From Haematobia irritans (Eukaryota > Arthropoda > Insecta > Diptera > Muscidae), in NCBI RefSeq assembly GCF_050003625.1, contig NC_134397.1, forward strand, positions 97,138,162-97,202,161: a stretch of 64,000 nt of DNA. The letters are read 5' to 3'. The position numbers were made by a program, and so were the translations under genes. A model generated the notes under the pieces. It was given only the letters and a program-made list of their open reading frames with translations, was not told the origin of the DNA and ran no database searches. Positions 43,233 to 54,848 of the stretch are shown here, piece after piece; the stretch's first letter is position 1, and each line of letters begins with the position of its first letter.

Positions 43233-44404
43233 GTTATGAGAGATAATTTAAATGTTTATCAGCAAAAGTTACCGCCCAACGTTCATGTGGGCAATGCATT
43301 GGAAAAGTATAACCAACAATTGGAACACCTACCAAGCTATATAGAAATTACAAAACCACGCTCGAATCCTTTTGTGTGAGTATTATATTTTGACGCCATG
43401 CTTCCTGCTGATATAATTGTCATCCATTCTCTATTCTAGTTTTGAGGCCAAGGTGGATCCTTTTCCAACCATACACACATTTGTAAAATGCAACTACAAT
43501 GATCCCAAGTTGACCATACAAATTCGTTGTATGCATGATGATTCAAATCAATCGATTTTGGACGCTACTAGTTTACAGTCATCATTTGATATTGACTTTG
43601 ACAATCCGATGGCGTGGCAGGATATACCAATAAGCCAGCAACAAAAGACTAAAGTACTTCATAAGCAAGACGTGAAAGGAGTAAGGCGAAATACCAACAT
43701 TGAAAATCAACTTTCCAGTCATTATAACCACCCCATTGAAAACCTTAACTCAACTACAGATTCTCTAACATCTTTAGAGAAGGATATGTCAAGTCAATCT
43801 GAGAATGATTTGTATGTAGTAACCCATGTCAAGTCTCCTGATCATTTCTATATTCAAAAGCATAGCAATTTGGATAAAATCAGAAAATTATCCGATGAAC
43901 ATCGCGATTGTGGATATGGTGATCGTATTCCCAAAAACATTACCGTTGGCTGTTACTATATGGCCTATCATAAGAACGATAAGCAATGGTACCGTGGTGT
44001 ATTGAAGAAATTTCTTCCTAATGACGTCTATAAAGTTTTCCTCATGGATATCGGAAACAACGTGGAAATATCCAGTAAACAGTATGTTAATATAAGCCAA
44101 TAATGAGAATATTTTTTTAAGGTTTATTCCATTTATTTAGACTATCTGATCTTCATCAAACCCATTGGAATATACCTTTGGCCGCTTTGCGATGCGCCAT
44201 AGCGGACATATTACCAGCTGACAATCGTTGGTCGGATGATGCTCGAAGCTTTCTCATCGAACTAGTACAGAAGTAAGTATAGTATATATTGACATTGGAA
44301 CTATATGAATAAATCCCAGTTGTGAGAAATTCATTGGTGAAATTAACAAGAAATGTTTCGCTAAAATGTGCTTCATTTATGAGTCCTATTTTGCGCTTAC
44401 ATGA
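43233..44404 (+). CDS. Tudor-domain protein (qin/RNF17-like piRNA factor), partial gene, four exons visible
   Basis: Exons are 43233-43375, 43440-44081, 44141-44272 and probably 44320-44404, joined through 64-, 59- and 47-base introns with GT/AG ends in consistent phase. The protein has a basic linker (ENQLSSHYNHPIENL), then the Tudor core (VVTHVKSPDHFYIQKHSN, NITVGCYYMAYHKNDKQWYR, GVLKKFLPNDVYKVFLMDIG). The extended SN-like part follows (LSDLHQTHWNIPLAALRCAI, LPADNRWSDDARSFLIELVQ, CEKFIGEINKKCFAKMCFIY). Extended Tudor domains bind methylated Piwi proteins in the germline nuage. The exon at 44320 reaches a stop at 44402-44404, so the gene ends here, the stop is a defect, or a weak donor leads on. 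An ATG at 43236 could be an alternative start. Confidence 0.8.
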
Positions 44405-44930
44405 GTGCCGATCTATATGTATGAAGAAGCGCATAATTCGTAGCTAAATCAAACGATATAAACGAAAAAGGATCGAAAAACTGAAAATAACGGGCTATTC
44501 ATCAAATGTACATGAAAATATTATTTTGTAAACTGGTGTAATAAATTAGTCAGAATCAAGTGAGAGAAGGAATCATCCTAACACGCCAAGAAAAGTTATA
44601 TATACATCAAATACTTTATCGGTTTTTGCAATTGTCTTATTTATGTGTGTTTAATGTTTGTAGAATCTACATGATTTGGCGATAAAATGCAATGCCGTTA
44701 TAAAACTATTTACGCTCTCTAAGAATTACTGGAACAACCGACCTCTCCACTAGACTTCGACACTGCAACGAACCTCAGAATGTTAGTTTTTTACACCTCA
44801 TCCGATCCTCCGCAAAACTACGAAACTAATACTCACATTATAGAGTGCAACTAAGTAAGCGAAATTGGTAAGCTTCGGGTCTGAAATGAAGTTCGATTAT
44901 TTACAAAAGTTTGGCTTCGGCAAAAGCATA
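44405..44930. other. Flank of the Tudor gene, possible 3' UTR
   Basis: An AATAAA lies at about 44540, a possible poly-A signal if the gene ends at 44404. No coding is supported. Confidence 0.35.
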
Positions 44931-44931
44931 C

Positions 44932-44969
44932 TTTAGTGCAACTTGGTAAGCGAGTGTGGTTGCACTAAA
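44932..44969. repeat. Short perfect hairpin
   Basis: TTTAGTGCAAC (44932-44942) and GTTGCACTAAA (44959-44969) are perfect inverted repeats around a 16-base loop. A diverged GTGCAACTAAGTAAGCGA also occurs at 44845. Confidence 0.6.
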
Positions 44970-46050
44970 TACTGAATTTGTCAAAATCAGCACTTGTTTC
45001 ATATTCCTTCAAGTGTTTTCTTTCGAAGTTTTTATGCTTAATAACGTCAAACTTAATACATGAAAATATGTTGAAATTTGCGTCGAATAAACAGCGCCGA
45101 AAATTACTGTTTACAGTATATAGGGATCTTTTTTACTGTTTCCAAAATTATGAATAATTTTTCCTGGGAATGTTTAGATTGAAGCAATAAAAGAGAGTAG
45201 CTGACACAAAGTGTTACCAATTCAAACGACAGTACGTGTTTTGTAGCAGCATAGTTTGTATTGATTCAAATGACAAAAATGTATGAAAGTAATCCAAATT
45301 TAAGCATCCATTCATATGTGTTCGATATGACAAATTTTTTGAATGTTTCTGAGACCTGTATCATAATTTTAATTCCATAGGAACACCGGTTAACAGAATT
45401 CAGTTCCATATCCTGAAATCGGATATTGAATTTGGGAATTTCGGTTAATTGCGAAAACCGGGTTTTCAGTTTTCTGTATTTCAATGAATTTTCTAACTGC
45501 TTTGCCATATTTTTCTTCTGAAAGTGGAACTTTTTCTTGAAAGGTACCGAAAAACAACACCACTGTCTATACAAGGATTTCGCATTTTTCGATAAAACTT
45601 CAAACTTATCTCAAAATTCCTTCGGACCAGCCAAACTGTCAACAGGAAATACTATTTTGTTCGCAAAGCAATTCTTAAAACAAGTTGGGTTTATGGGCCG
45701 ACGTAGTGCTTTAGCACTACTACCGTCATATATCGCTCTAATTCTTCCTGAGTTTTTTTCGGCAAAAATTAAAGCAATATTGTTTTATTATCTGCCTAGA
45801 AGAAAAGAGAAGTCATTAAGGTTTTGTAAAAATAAGAAGAAAAAATATCAAACTTTTCTCATGACTTGACGTGTTTCTATGTCTTCTTATACCATCAACT
45901 GGCACGCAACATGCAACAATTTTATATTCCCCGATTTTTTTTTAAATTGAATGGAAATTAATAAACATATGTTAGACCATTGCTAATGGCGATAGCTTAG
46001 AAATAAAAAACAAACATTTTTTCTCCAAAAAGAAATATGTTTATGCTTAA
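44970..46050. other. No gene recognised
   Basis: AT-rich. AACCGG-containing stretches near 45385 and 45455 recur at 47555-47650 and may mark the ends of an unrecognised element. The open frames at 45266-45869 look non-coding. Confidence 0.35.
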
Positions 46051-46190
46051 TCTTTAAAAGCTATTTATTCGGATCTAGACATTATTAATGTTAATTTATT
46101 TGCAAATTAACATAAATAATGTCTAGATCCGAATAAATAGCTTTTAAAGATAAAATAATGTCTAGATTCGAATAAATAGCTGATAAAGAT
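46051..46190. repeat. Near-perfect 47-bp-arm palindrome with a third direct copy
   Basis: 46051-46097 and 46104-46150 are inverted repeats with one mismatch and a 6-base loop (containing TCTTTAAAAGCTATTTATTC). A third, direct copy of the right arm follows at about 46151-46190. Confidence 0.9.
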
Positions 46191-48920
46191 ATGATTAGAT
46201 CTCTCAATTTTTACACCCAAAGAAAAATATTTTCCTCCAGATTGAAATGATAGTCAAGCGAAATTTCGCTTTGTTATGAAGCCCTTTCTTTGAGAGAAAA
46301 TAAAACCCAAATTAATTAGAAGCGTGTTGACGATTAGCTCAAATATCCCTTCTGTGCGTGATGAGGTCCCGCTGGACCTTTTTGATTTTTATTCACACAT
46401 AACTTTATCTTTTATATGAATTTCAGCTTGATGGTTTATGACTTCTTGTACTGAAGTGTTTTAAGTTGAAAACTTTAAATTTTTATGTGATTGAATCATT
46501 AAATCGGAAAAAGTTTAGTGCGATTCTGCGTGATGAGGTCCAATGGGCGATTTTCGTATTTGGAACAATTAATAACACTAACATCCTTTCAGAAAATACC
46601 GTTATTTGGAAGAATTTGCCATTTTTGAAGTTTCCATTGGTTTCGTTGCTTGGTAGTACATAATTTTATGTCTTCCGTTGATATATCCAATATAGTGAGA
46701 GTAAAAGTGCAAAAAAAGTTATTTGAACTTCATGGAAATCGTGGTCGAAATAAGTTTTTATATTACTATACATTTTCCAGACCTATCGGCTCCTGGAATT
46801 TGGCAAGATGTGCCTCAATTTGGACCAAGTTTGAAACAACCACTGTGCGCATAATACTGCGAGCAAAACGAACGCCACTAAAAAAAATCGTATTGTTTTT
46901 CCTTCAAAAATCCAGTTTGTTAAGAACATTCAACTACAAAAACAATATATTGTTGCTTGGTACGTATAAGGATACTTATAGGTACCACGCCTGCGTCAAA
47001 CATCAGGGCCACTAGTATACTAATCAAAATTTTTAACATTATCTGTATCCTATTAAAAATTAAATAAAACTCCATATTTACAACCAAATGTTTATATATG
47101 CAATTTGTGCATTATAGAAGAGTCCACCTACAGTAAATGATCGAAAAATATCGTAGGGATAACCTCTCTACCATCCTTTTTTTATTGTAGGTCCCACGGG
47201 ACCTCATCACGCTGGTATCGCTTCCAGTGTTATCACATACACAAGGGATATTTGTTATTTGCTTTCAAAGAAATATTTTGGAGTCGACAGAAAATGTCGT
47301 TTGTGTAAAATTTCGTTCCTCAGAAAAGAAAAATTTTCTTTCAGTACATACAATGAACTTTCAGCGTCAAGTTTCATAAAAAATAAACGAAAATATATAG
47401 TTTGCAAAGGGAGCAGTTTAACTTCATTAAAATTTTCTATCACATTGGAATAATCCTTAGTTTGTTTTAAAATGTTCATTTTATTACAATGAATTGTTAA
47501 TGAATAAAATAAGTGTTTAAAACTCATTTTCACTAATCTTTATTTGTTTGGTTTTAACCGGTTAACCGCAAAATCAAAAACCGAAAACCTGGTTTAAAAA
47601 ATTGGTATTTTCGGATAAACATAAACCGTCTTTTAAAAACAACCGGTTATTTGGACACCCAAGAAATGGCTCTCTAAAAACTATCTTTATTTTAAAGGTT
47701 AGGGTTTCCGCATTATAACCAGAAATTCTGCCGCAGTACTAAAAATTGGCAAAGAGCCTACATTTGGTTTGCAAAACGATCATACAAACATTTTGAGGTA
47801 CTTTCCTAAACAGAAATATACCCAGCAAAAACTAGGTAACCACATCTCATTCCATTTCCAGTAGTAAAAGTGTCATTATACGTTACATTACTTGCGGTGA
47901 GTTATAATGTCTACCATATAATGACAATTATAAATACTTACGGGTAATGTTTGATGATTATTCTCAAAATGTAATGCAGTTGGCTGTTAATAACTTAATA
48001 ATACAAAAAATATGGTATTATCAGGTATAATTATAAACGTAATTAAGCATGTACATAAAAAACTCGAAAAGAATATGTAATGTAGCGGTAATTCTGAAGA
48101 TTTTTTTGTTTAGGAGTATTCTTCATTAAGTAAATACTTTATTATTACAAAGTATTTCACAAATCCAACTTCCTTAAATAACCAATTTTTATTTATATTT
48201 TTTGGGTGGTATTTGTTCGCTTTCCGCGGTTACTTTATTGAAATAGTGCGATTAAAAGCAGATAATTTAATTAATACCCAATTTTTGAACTCGTAAACCA
48301 GAACTCGGATAAAACAGTTATAAAAACTAAGCTTTCGATTATTTAGGAAACCAGCAATTCTATCGATGGTTACATATCAGATCGTGTATTATAATCACGC
48401 TTAAAGAGCACAAAATATAAAATGTTTATTAAAATGAAAATTTGGGAAACATGGATACATTTTAGAAGTCAGGTTCTGAAGTCAGCCTATAAGTTCCTAT
48501 AAGTATTTTGAAAAATATGTACTTCCAAAAATATTATTTTTGACAATGCTACTTATTTTTCAAACAATATTTACATACTACTATTTTCCAAAACACTAAA
48601 TACATGAAAAAAAACAACATTTTTTAACATAATTGAAGGTCACGTATTTAAAAGTGTATATTTAGGTGAATTGACTCCTTTGACTACTAGTGTCCACCTA
48701 GGAGGACATCTTGCTACATCCATGTAATTGTACTTCCAAATTTTTTTGTTTTGTACTCTATATCACTAGAATAAACTAGTTCTAAAGAATTTTTGCAATG
48801 GCTACTTTTAATTCGGTAGTAAAAGTGTCAAGATTTGAAAATAATATATTTGTTTTCATTTATAATTTTGATTGATTTAGAAATAATAATCACAAATAAA
48901 AAGTGATTTTCAACTCGAAA
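46191..48920. other. Unassigned region with a recurring GCGTGATGAGGTCC motif
   Basis: GCGTGATGAGGTCC occurs at 46356 and 46528 and inverted at 47199-47212, in two cases extended to a near palindrome with GGACC. AACCGGTT-rich sequence lies at 47545-47650. The frames at 46466-47015 and 47255-47533 are short, AT-driven and unsupported. 47700-48920 shows nothing recognisable. Confidence 0.4.
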
Positions 48921-48924
48921 ACCG

Positions 48925-49310
48925 TCTGTCTGTCTGTCTTGTCGCAGTTTTAGTCCAATCGACTTCAAATTTAGCACAAGTATGTGTTTTGGGACAGAAT
49001 AGAACCCTATTGATTTTGGAAGAAATCGGTTCAGATTTAGGTATAGCTACCATATATATCCTTCATCCGATATGCACTTATATGACTCTGGAAGCCCGAG
49101 TTTCACTCCGATGTATGCGAAGTCTAACAAATGTTGCCCAGATCAAGTCATATTTAAATATATTTATATGGAAACAAAAATATATATAGCACCCAACACA
49201 TTTAACGGATTTTATATGGTACCGAAAATGTGGATCTACAAAGTGGCGCAGGGTATAATATAATCGGGCGGGACCGATAATATTATACCCTGTCTGGTCT
49301 TTAGACTTTT
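48925..49310 (+). repeat. Dispersed fly repeat fragment
   Basis: CTGTCTGTCTGTC followed by AATCGACTTCAAATTTAGCA and ATTTAGGTATAGCTACCATA, ending GCAGGGTATAATATAATCGG and TATTATACCCTG (a terminal hairpin). Same style of dispersed repeat as 21241-22410. The frames within it are not genes. Confidence 0.6.
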
Positions 49311-49540
49311 CTTACTTGTTTTATTTCTACAATATTCATTCGTACTCAAGTAGTGTTTGTCTTACAGCATTACTCGCCATATTTTGATCCATTGTAATCG
49401 GCAAGTGAATTCATTATTTTCGAGATTTGGTTACCAGACACAATTCATTGTTTTTTTTACAAACTTTGGTATATCTACAAGTAAGTGGTTACACATTAGA
49501 CGATCATATGCTCTAAATGCACTACTTATTTCATGGTATA
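49311..49540. other. No feature recognised
   Basis: Unremarkable AT-rich spacer. Confidence 0.4.
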
Positions 49541-49901
49541 GGCCGGTATGCACCTCTAGCGAAATTTTCGGTAGCAAAAATTTATTTAAGTCTACAACAA
49601 AAAACAGGGCTGTGTACACAAATTTTAAACCAGCTAATCGCTTTTAAAAATTGTTAATATATGTTCCAAATATTCCTCAAATAAATTGTTTATTATTTAC
49701 AGACCTTTTAAAACTTTTACGCACACAATGATTGTAATAAATTAAATGTTTGCTGCCAAAATATGCTTTTGACAACCCTGTTATTTACATTAGAGGTGCG
49801 TACCAGCTTACGAAATTGAACGCTACCGAAAATTTCGTTAGCATAAATAGCAATACATTTCTTATGGGAATGAAATTTTTCGCTAGAGGTGCATACCGGC
49901 C
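49541..49901. mobile_element. Fold-back element, 361 bp
   Basis: GGCCGGTATGCACCTCTAGC at 49541 is repeated inverted at the right end (complement of 49882-49901), followed on both sides by GAAAxTTTCG-like sequence. A third internal copy starts TTAGAGGTGCGTACCAGC at 49789. The embedded TAGAGGTG resembles the hAT-type ends at 25778 and 41076. Confidence 0.65.
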
Positions 49902-50705
49902 TTATGAAGAAGGGTGAAATACTTTCCTCCTAGGACATGCGTATATAAATGTAATCCGAAGCGATTCCAATTTATGAGTGGTTATTTCGTTTTGATTAGG
50001 ATTACCTACAAGATTACTGGATAATGAGAATTTTTGGTGGGTTATTGTGATACACTCAAAAAAAGTGAACTCTATGTGGCACTAAAGTCAATTTAATTTT
50101 ATTTTAGTTCATGAATTTATTAGGTTTAGAGAAATTTTTTTTGACTTCTTGTTGTTTTGATTTCAGCTTAAAACCGCGTTGACTAAACTACACTAAACTA
50201 CAAACTAAACTACTACTAAACTACAAGAGTAGCTTAACAAATAGACTGCAAGATGGTTTGATGGACGTCCCTTTCGGAATTACTACATTCTTTATCAGCA
50301 TCTTCTACTTGGAGCAAAACGATCGACCCATTATCAAAATAATTTCGGGTAATTCACTAAAACCCAAAGTGAATTACACTTGAATCTTCCGAAAAAACGT
50401 TTTTGATAGTCCGCTTTTGCCTAAATAAATCTTTGCACAAACATCTCTCTTTTCCTTTGCCAAAGTCAAATCATCGATTTGAGTGCAATTGGTTGTGTTT
50501 GTTTTGAGCGTGCTTCTTCATACTTCATTTATTTTGTTTGTTATATTACTATTCAATTATTATTGTTGTTTTGATTTCAGCTTAAAACCATGCGTTGACT
50601 TATATTTTTTTAAAAACATACTAAATCCGCGTCTCCCACAAAATAATGCAGAATTTCTTAAAATTTTTAAATTTTCGGAATAATGCGCCAATCATAAACT
50701 TCGTA
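49902..50705. repeat. Unassigned region with a 27-base direct repeat
   Basis: TTGTTGTTTTGATTTCAGCT plus TAAAACC is present at 50149-50175 and 50563-50589, each followed by GCGTTGACT. A CACTCAAAAAAAGTGAACTC end-like sequence lies at 50053. No gene. Confidence 0.5.
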
Positions 50706-50935
50706 TGGGCAAAGGCATTTTTGCAATTTTTATACCCACCACCATAGAATGGTGATGGGGGTATAATAAGTTTGTCATTCCGTTTGTAACACATCGAAAT
50801 ATCGATTTCCGACCATAATAAATAAATGCTAAGATGATATAACCAAGTCCGTCTGTTTGTCTGTCTGTTGTAATTACGCTACAGCCTTCAATAATGACGC
50901 TATCGTCCTGCAATTTGTTGTTTGTTTGTTCGTAG
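50706..50935 (-). repeat. Dispersed fly repeat, terminal hairpin part
   Basis: TATACCCACCACCATAGAAT, then GTTTGTAACACATCGAAATA, then GTCTGTCTGTTG: the complement of the end of the 21241-22410 repeat. It is truncated. The short frame across it is not a gene. Confidence 0.7.
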
Positions 50936-50944
50936 GCAGGTCAA

Positions 50945-51985
50945 GTTATGGTTATGGAGAAAATTATTTCTGATATTTTGAATCATCAGGTCTCCTCTCT
51001 TCTATCGCATAAACAACATGGCTTCCGCAAATCTTGTTCGACCGTACCAAATTTTCTGGAATTGACTACGATGATTAATTAAGGCTTTAGAGATCGTTTA
51101 CAGACTGATGTCATTTATACTGATTTTAGTAAGGCGTTTGACAAAGTAAATCATTCACTTCTACTGTATAAACTGCATCGCATGGGCTTCAGTAACTTAA
51201 TAGTATCCTGGTTTGAAAGTTATCTAAAGAATCGTACTCAATTTGTAGTATTTGATAACATTCATTCGAAATCAATACATGTATGTGCCTTCTGGTGTTC
51301 CACAAGGCAGTCATCTTGGCCCTCTATTGTTCTGCTTATTTATAAACGACCTTCCATCAGCCATTAAATTCACGTTTGGATCGCAGGCCAGATTTTAGAT
51401 CTCACATTTCTATGACTGTGAATAAGGCTTATGGATCACTTGGGTTTGTCAAGCGCTGGAGTAAGGAATTTTCTGACCCATTTGATACAAGGAACTATTA
51501 TACTTGACTTGTGCGTCCTATCCTGGAATATGGATCTGTGATTTGGGACCCACAGTACCAAATTCATTGCACCTCAAACCTTGCCGTCTCACTTGTCAAA
51601 TTACCTACACTGAAAAGTAGACGTACCATGCTGAATATCTCTTACGGTTGATGTAATTAACGGAAGATTTAATTCTGATTTCCTTATTAACAATATATCG
51701 TTCAATGTACCGTTTATACCTACCCGCAACTTTAAACTGCTTCACATTGAATACTTCCGAACGAACTTTGAAAACAACGATCCGCTTTACCGACTTTGTA
51801 ATGAATTCAATAAATTCTATCATTATATCGATTTGTCAGAAGATAAATACAATATAAAGAAAATGATAACATCATTATTAAATACTTGATATATTAACAA
51901 ACCATATGTATATATTGTAATATATTAGTGTTAGTCTGTAAGGTTTAATCCATAGATGAAAAATAAAAAAATAAATGATTAATAA
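50945..51985 (+). mobile_element. LINE-E: jockey/CR1-like RT fragment with internal deletion
   Basis: It encodes VMEKIISDILNHQ, HKQHGFRKSCSTV, VIYTDFSKAFDKVNHSLLLY, MGFSNLIVSWFESYLKNRTQ, and in a shifted frame SGVPQGSHLGPLLFCLFIND. It then jumps to RPDFRSHISMTVNKAYGSLG (the YADD region is deleted), VRPILEYGSVIWDPQ, and SRRTMLNISY ... FNKFYHYIDLSEDKYNIKK. An A-rich tail lies near 51960. Inactive. Confidence 0.82.
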
Positions 51986-52547
51986 TAAATAATTGATTCA
52001 ATTAATCTGTTTCGGAAACAATTTTCAATTACAAACGTGATTGAACATTTTTCCGTTCCCAATTAAACATGTGATTGATTAAAATACCTTTATGAGTGCA
52101 ATTTTATAGTTTTGAGCGATGGAGAGAAATAGCTAAAAGAGTATAAGAGAATGTGTATTTATTTAAAAACGTATGATAGAGAGATCAGGGTTGATAAAGT
52201 TGTCACTTTTGTGCTTTTTTTTGATATATTTCACCAAAATAACCGTGGCACGACCGCGAACCATTTGGTACTTTTCCATTACAATTACTCTATATAGTTA
52301 TTATGTCCTCAATGTGAACGTTTCTCAGATATCAACTCAACTCTAAAAATTGTAAATAGTGGACATTGAAGAAAAAAACATATTCCAAAATAGGAATATT
52401 TTAGTTTTTATTACAGGATCTCAAAATTGTTGAGAGGTATATTGTCTAAACCACATTCGTACGCAAATGTGAAAAGTGAATTGTGATTTTTTCCGCCACA
52501 CTGAGGAACAGAGTAATATAAGATGGTGTATATATTTGAAACGCCCA
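51986..52547. other. AT-rich spacer
   Basis: It starts with eroded AATTGATTCAATTAA-like MITE sequence (51990-52090). The rest is not recognised. Confidence 0.4.
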
Positions 52548-53523
52548 CACGCTCACAAAAAATCGCTTCTGTAACATATACTCCCAAACATATTTTGCTT
52601 CAAGCATATATATTTTTGGGTACTGCCCAAACATTTATATGTTTGATCTCTTCCAATATATAATATGTTTGAAAGCATATTGGTCTAAACAATATATGTT
52701 TGGGTAGTCTAAGTTCCAAACATTTTGTATTTTTGCATCCAAATTCTATAATGTTGTCTTCCAAAAAACAATATGTTATTATGTGAACATATAATATGTT
52801 TGGAAGCATTTTGCACCCAAAAATATTATATGCTTAAAAAAATTCTCCGAAACAATATTGTGCTCAAAATTTTATTTATTTATTTATATATTTACAATCA
52901 TAATGAATTATGAAAATAAACAGGTAATATAGGTGCTAACAACATAGATTTTCGACCTGAATGCTCAAAATTTTGTTTCTGCCTAATTGTATATTCCCCC
53001 ACATCTTTCTCACTTCCACGAGATTTTTTAGTTCTTAGCACCTTTTTCTGTAATACAAACCTTGTAGAAGAAATTATTCAATTTTATGATTTTTTTATTT
53101 TAATTTTACCTTTTGCCGGACGGGAATTCGAACAGCGGACCACACAGTTTGTAAGGATCAAAGAAGTAGCTGATCAATTGCCCAAGGAAAAATAAAATGT
53201 TAATTTTGTAATAACAAGCAACAACCACCAACTTAATTCAATATCGCTCCCTGTTAAATAGCGCTCCAAGCTACTAAACACATATATGTTTATAGGCTAT
53301 TTCTAAATTAATATATGTTTGCATCCAAGCATAATTATATTTACAAATATTTTATGTCCCAAACATAATATGTTCTAACATATTAACATATATGTCCCAA
53401 ACACGTTATGCTAGTTTATGAACATTATATGCTTGCACTCAAAAATATTGTGTTTAAAAATTTGTGTTCCAAACATATGATGTTTATAGCCAAACATATG
53501 AAAAACAGTCTTTTTCAACCGTG
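52548..53523 (-). mobile_element. CAC...GTG non-autonomous DNA element, copy 3 (uninterrupted)
   Basis: It runs from CACGCTCACAAAAAATCG to the complement of CACGGTTGAAAAAGACTG, flanked by CA at 52546-52547 and 53524-53525. It is the best-preserved copy (976 bp) and lies inverted relative to copy 1. It carries the tRNA-like module (complement of about 53100-53215, B-box complement GAATTCGAACAGC) and many ACATATATGTTT repeats. No coding. Confidence 0.85.
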
Positions 53524-53773
53524 CAGAAGGAGACGAAATACTCACATGGTGTCTTTAGCAATAATGCTTAGAGCCGGTTGCCACAGTTGGTAAAACTCTA
53601 CAAAACATGGTAAATTTTTTACTGTTTTGTAGATTGGTCGAATTCTTGATTTTGGTACATTTTGCAAAGAGGTACTTCTTCATAAATTTTCTATTGAAAT
53701 AAAATTTTGACAAAATTTTCTATAGAAATAAAATTTTGTCAAAATTTTCTATAGAAATAAAATTTCGACAAAA
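53524..53773. repeat. Spacer and short tandem repeat of the dispersed family
   Basis: From about 53680 there are three TTTTCTATAGAAATAAAATT units, as at 21290. The LTR at 53774 begins inside this array. Confidence 0.65.
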
Positions 53774-53911
53774 TGTTCTTGAAAAGGCGGGGAATTAAAT
53801 AAAATAATTTATCAATGAGGGGGGAAATAAATAAAAACACAATTAAATTTTGGGTTTTAAAGAATAAATTAAAATTCAATTTATTGGCGGGGGTATTCGT
53901 ACCTTCGGGTT

Positions 53912-53949
<38 letters not shown>

Positions 53950-54073
53950 AGTGAGAGTGCAATTTTCGTTCAATTATATGTCATTTCAATTTTTTTCATA
54001 TTTCGTTATAAAATGCAGTGTTGTATTTTACAATTCATTAAAACTTAAAACTAACAGGGTGTCAACCTGAACA
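53774..54073 (-). repeat. LTR, 300 bp, of a minus-strand retrotransposon
   Basis: It is bounded by TGTTCTTG... and ...CTGAACA (TG...CA). Just inside the element lies AAGGGGGGCGGGA on the minus strand, a polypurine tract, so this is the 3' LTR. It contains a (GA)n run at about 53917-53947. Confidence 0.75.
53917..53947. repeat. (GA)n microsatellite
   Basis: About 15 GA units within the LTR. Confidence 0.9.
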
Positions 54074-54190
54074 TCCCGCCCCCCTTGCAGGAATGCAACC
54101 TAGGGGCAAGCAGGAGCTAGGGGACAATAAAAACGAGAATTCAACTTACAATTCAAATGACATACACATACAAAAAACATAAACGTTGAT

Positions 54191-54794
54191 TCAGTGAGAC
54201 CCAGAGTGTACATGGATTACAATCGTAGCCGGCCCATGACCGGTATTGGGGCTAACTGTGGTGGAGCTGGTCGGATTATGGCCACAGGTGCATCGTCCAC
54301 TGATGGCTCTCTGCTGCTGGGTCTCTGGGTTTCGTGCTACCCTCCTGGAGGCATTATTACGGCGCCGAGCATCACCGGAGCGCCTTTGATGGGAGTTACG
54401 TTGTGGTGCCTGTCTGCTAGCTCTAACGGCCTTCTTCACTTTTCGGCGTCGACTAGCGACGGCTCTGGGGGGATCTTCGCGCTTCCGCTGGTTCCCAACA
54501 AATCTGGGGTGGAGCATTGTGTGGTTCTCACCGCAGCACTCCATACACCTTTCCCGACTCCTGCAATCAGTTCCTTTTGTGTGACTCTGCCAAGCAATTA
54601 AAACAATAGCCGAATTGCATTACGGCTTTACGACGTCTTGCAGGGTCCATAGCTCGGAAACGCGGGCAAAGGCGGAGTGCGTGTGGTTGCAGACACACTT
54701 TGCATCTCACCTCACCACACTTCTTCTTTGGTTGGGCGACGTCCGCTTCTACCTCAGGGCGCTCGTTTTTGAGACGACGAGATGGGCCAGACAT
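54191..54794 (-). pseudogene. Extra zinc-knuckle ORF downstream of BEL pol
   Basis: It starts MSGPSRRLKNERPEVEADVA 55 bases after the pol stop, preceded by TTCGTATTTCCAG, which looks like a splice acceptor. The zinc cluster CKVCLQPHALRLCPRF, CFNCLAESHKR, CRSRERCMECCGENHTMLHP parallels that of the BEL gag (CPLC...LRLC...CTNCLASSH...CFFC...LH). An Arg-rich tail (RRRKVKKAVRASRQAPQRNS) runs to SGSH. One base is inserted near 54563, shifting the frame. Function unknown. It could belong to a different, gag-only element fused here. Confidence 0.6.
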
Positions 54795-54848
54795 GTCTGG
54801 AAATACGAAAAATGGGGACAGCACACACACAAAGAAAATAAAATGTTA

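Noticed and set aside
45266..47533. Several 90-120 codon frames on both strands
   Set aside because: AT-rich chance frames without motifs, splice context or repeat-family homology.
53880..54180. Host promoter or regulatory region around the (GA)n run
   Set aside because: The run lies inside a TG...CA-bounded LTR next to a polypurine tract, so it is part of the retrotransposon.
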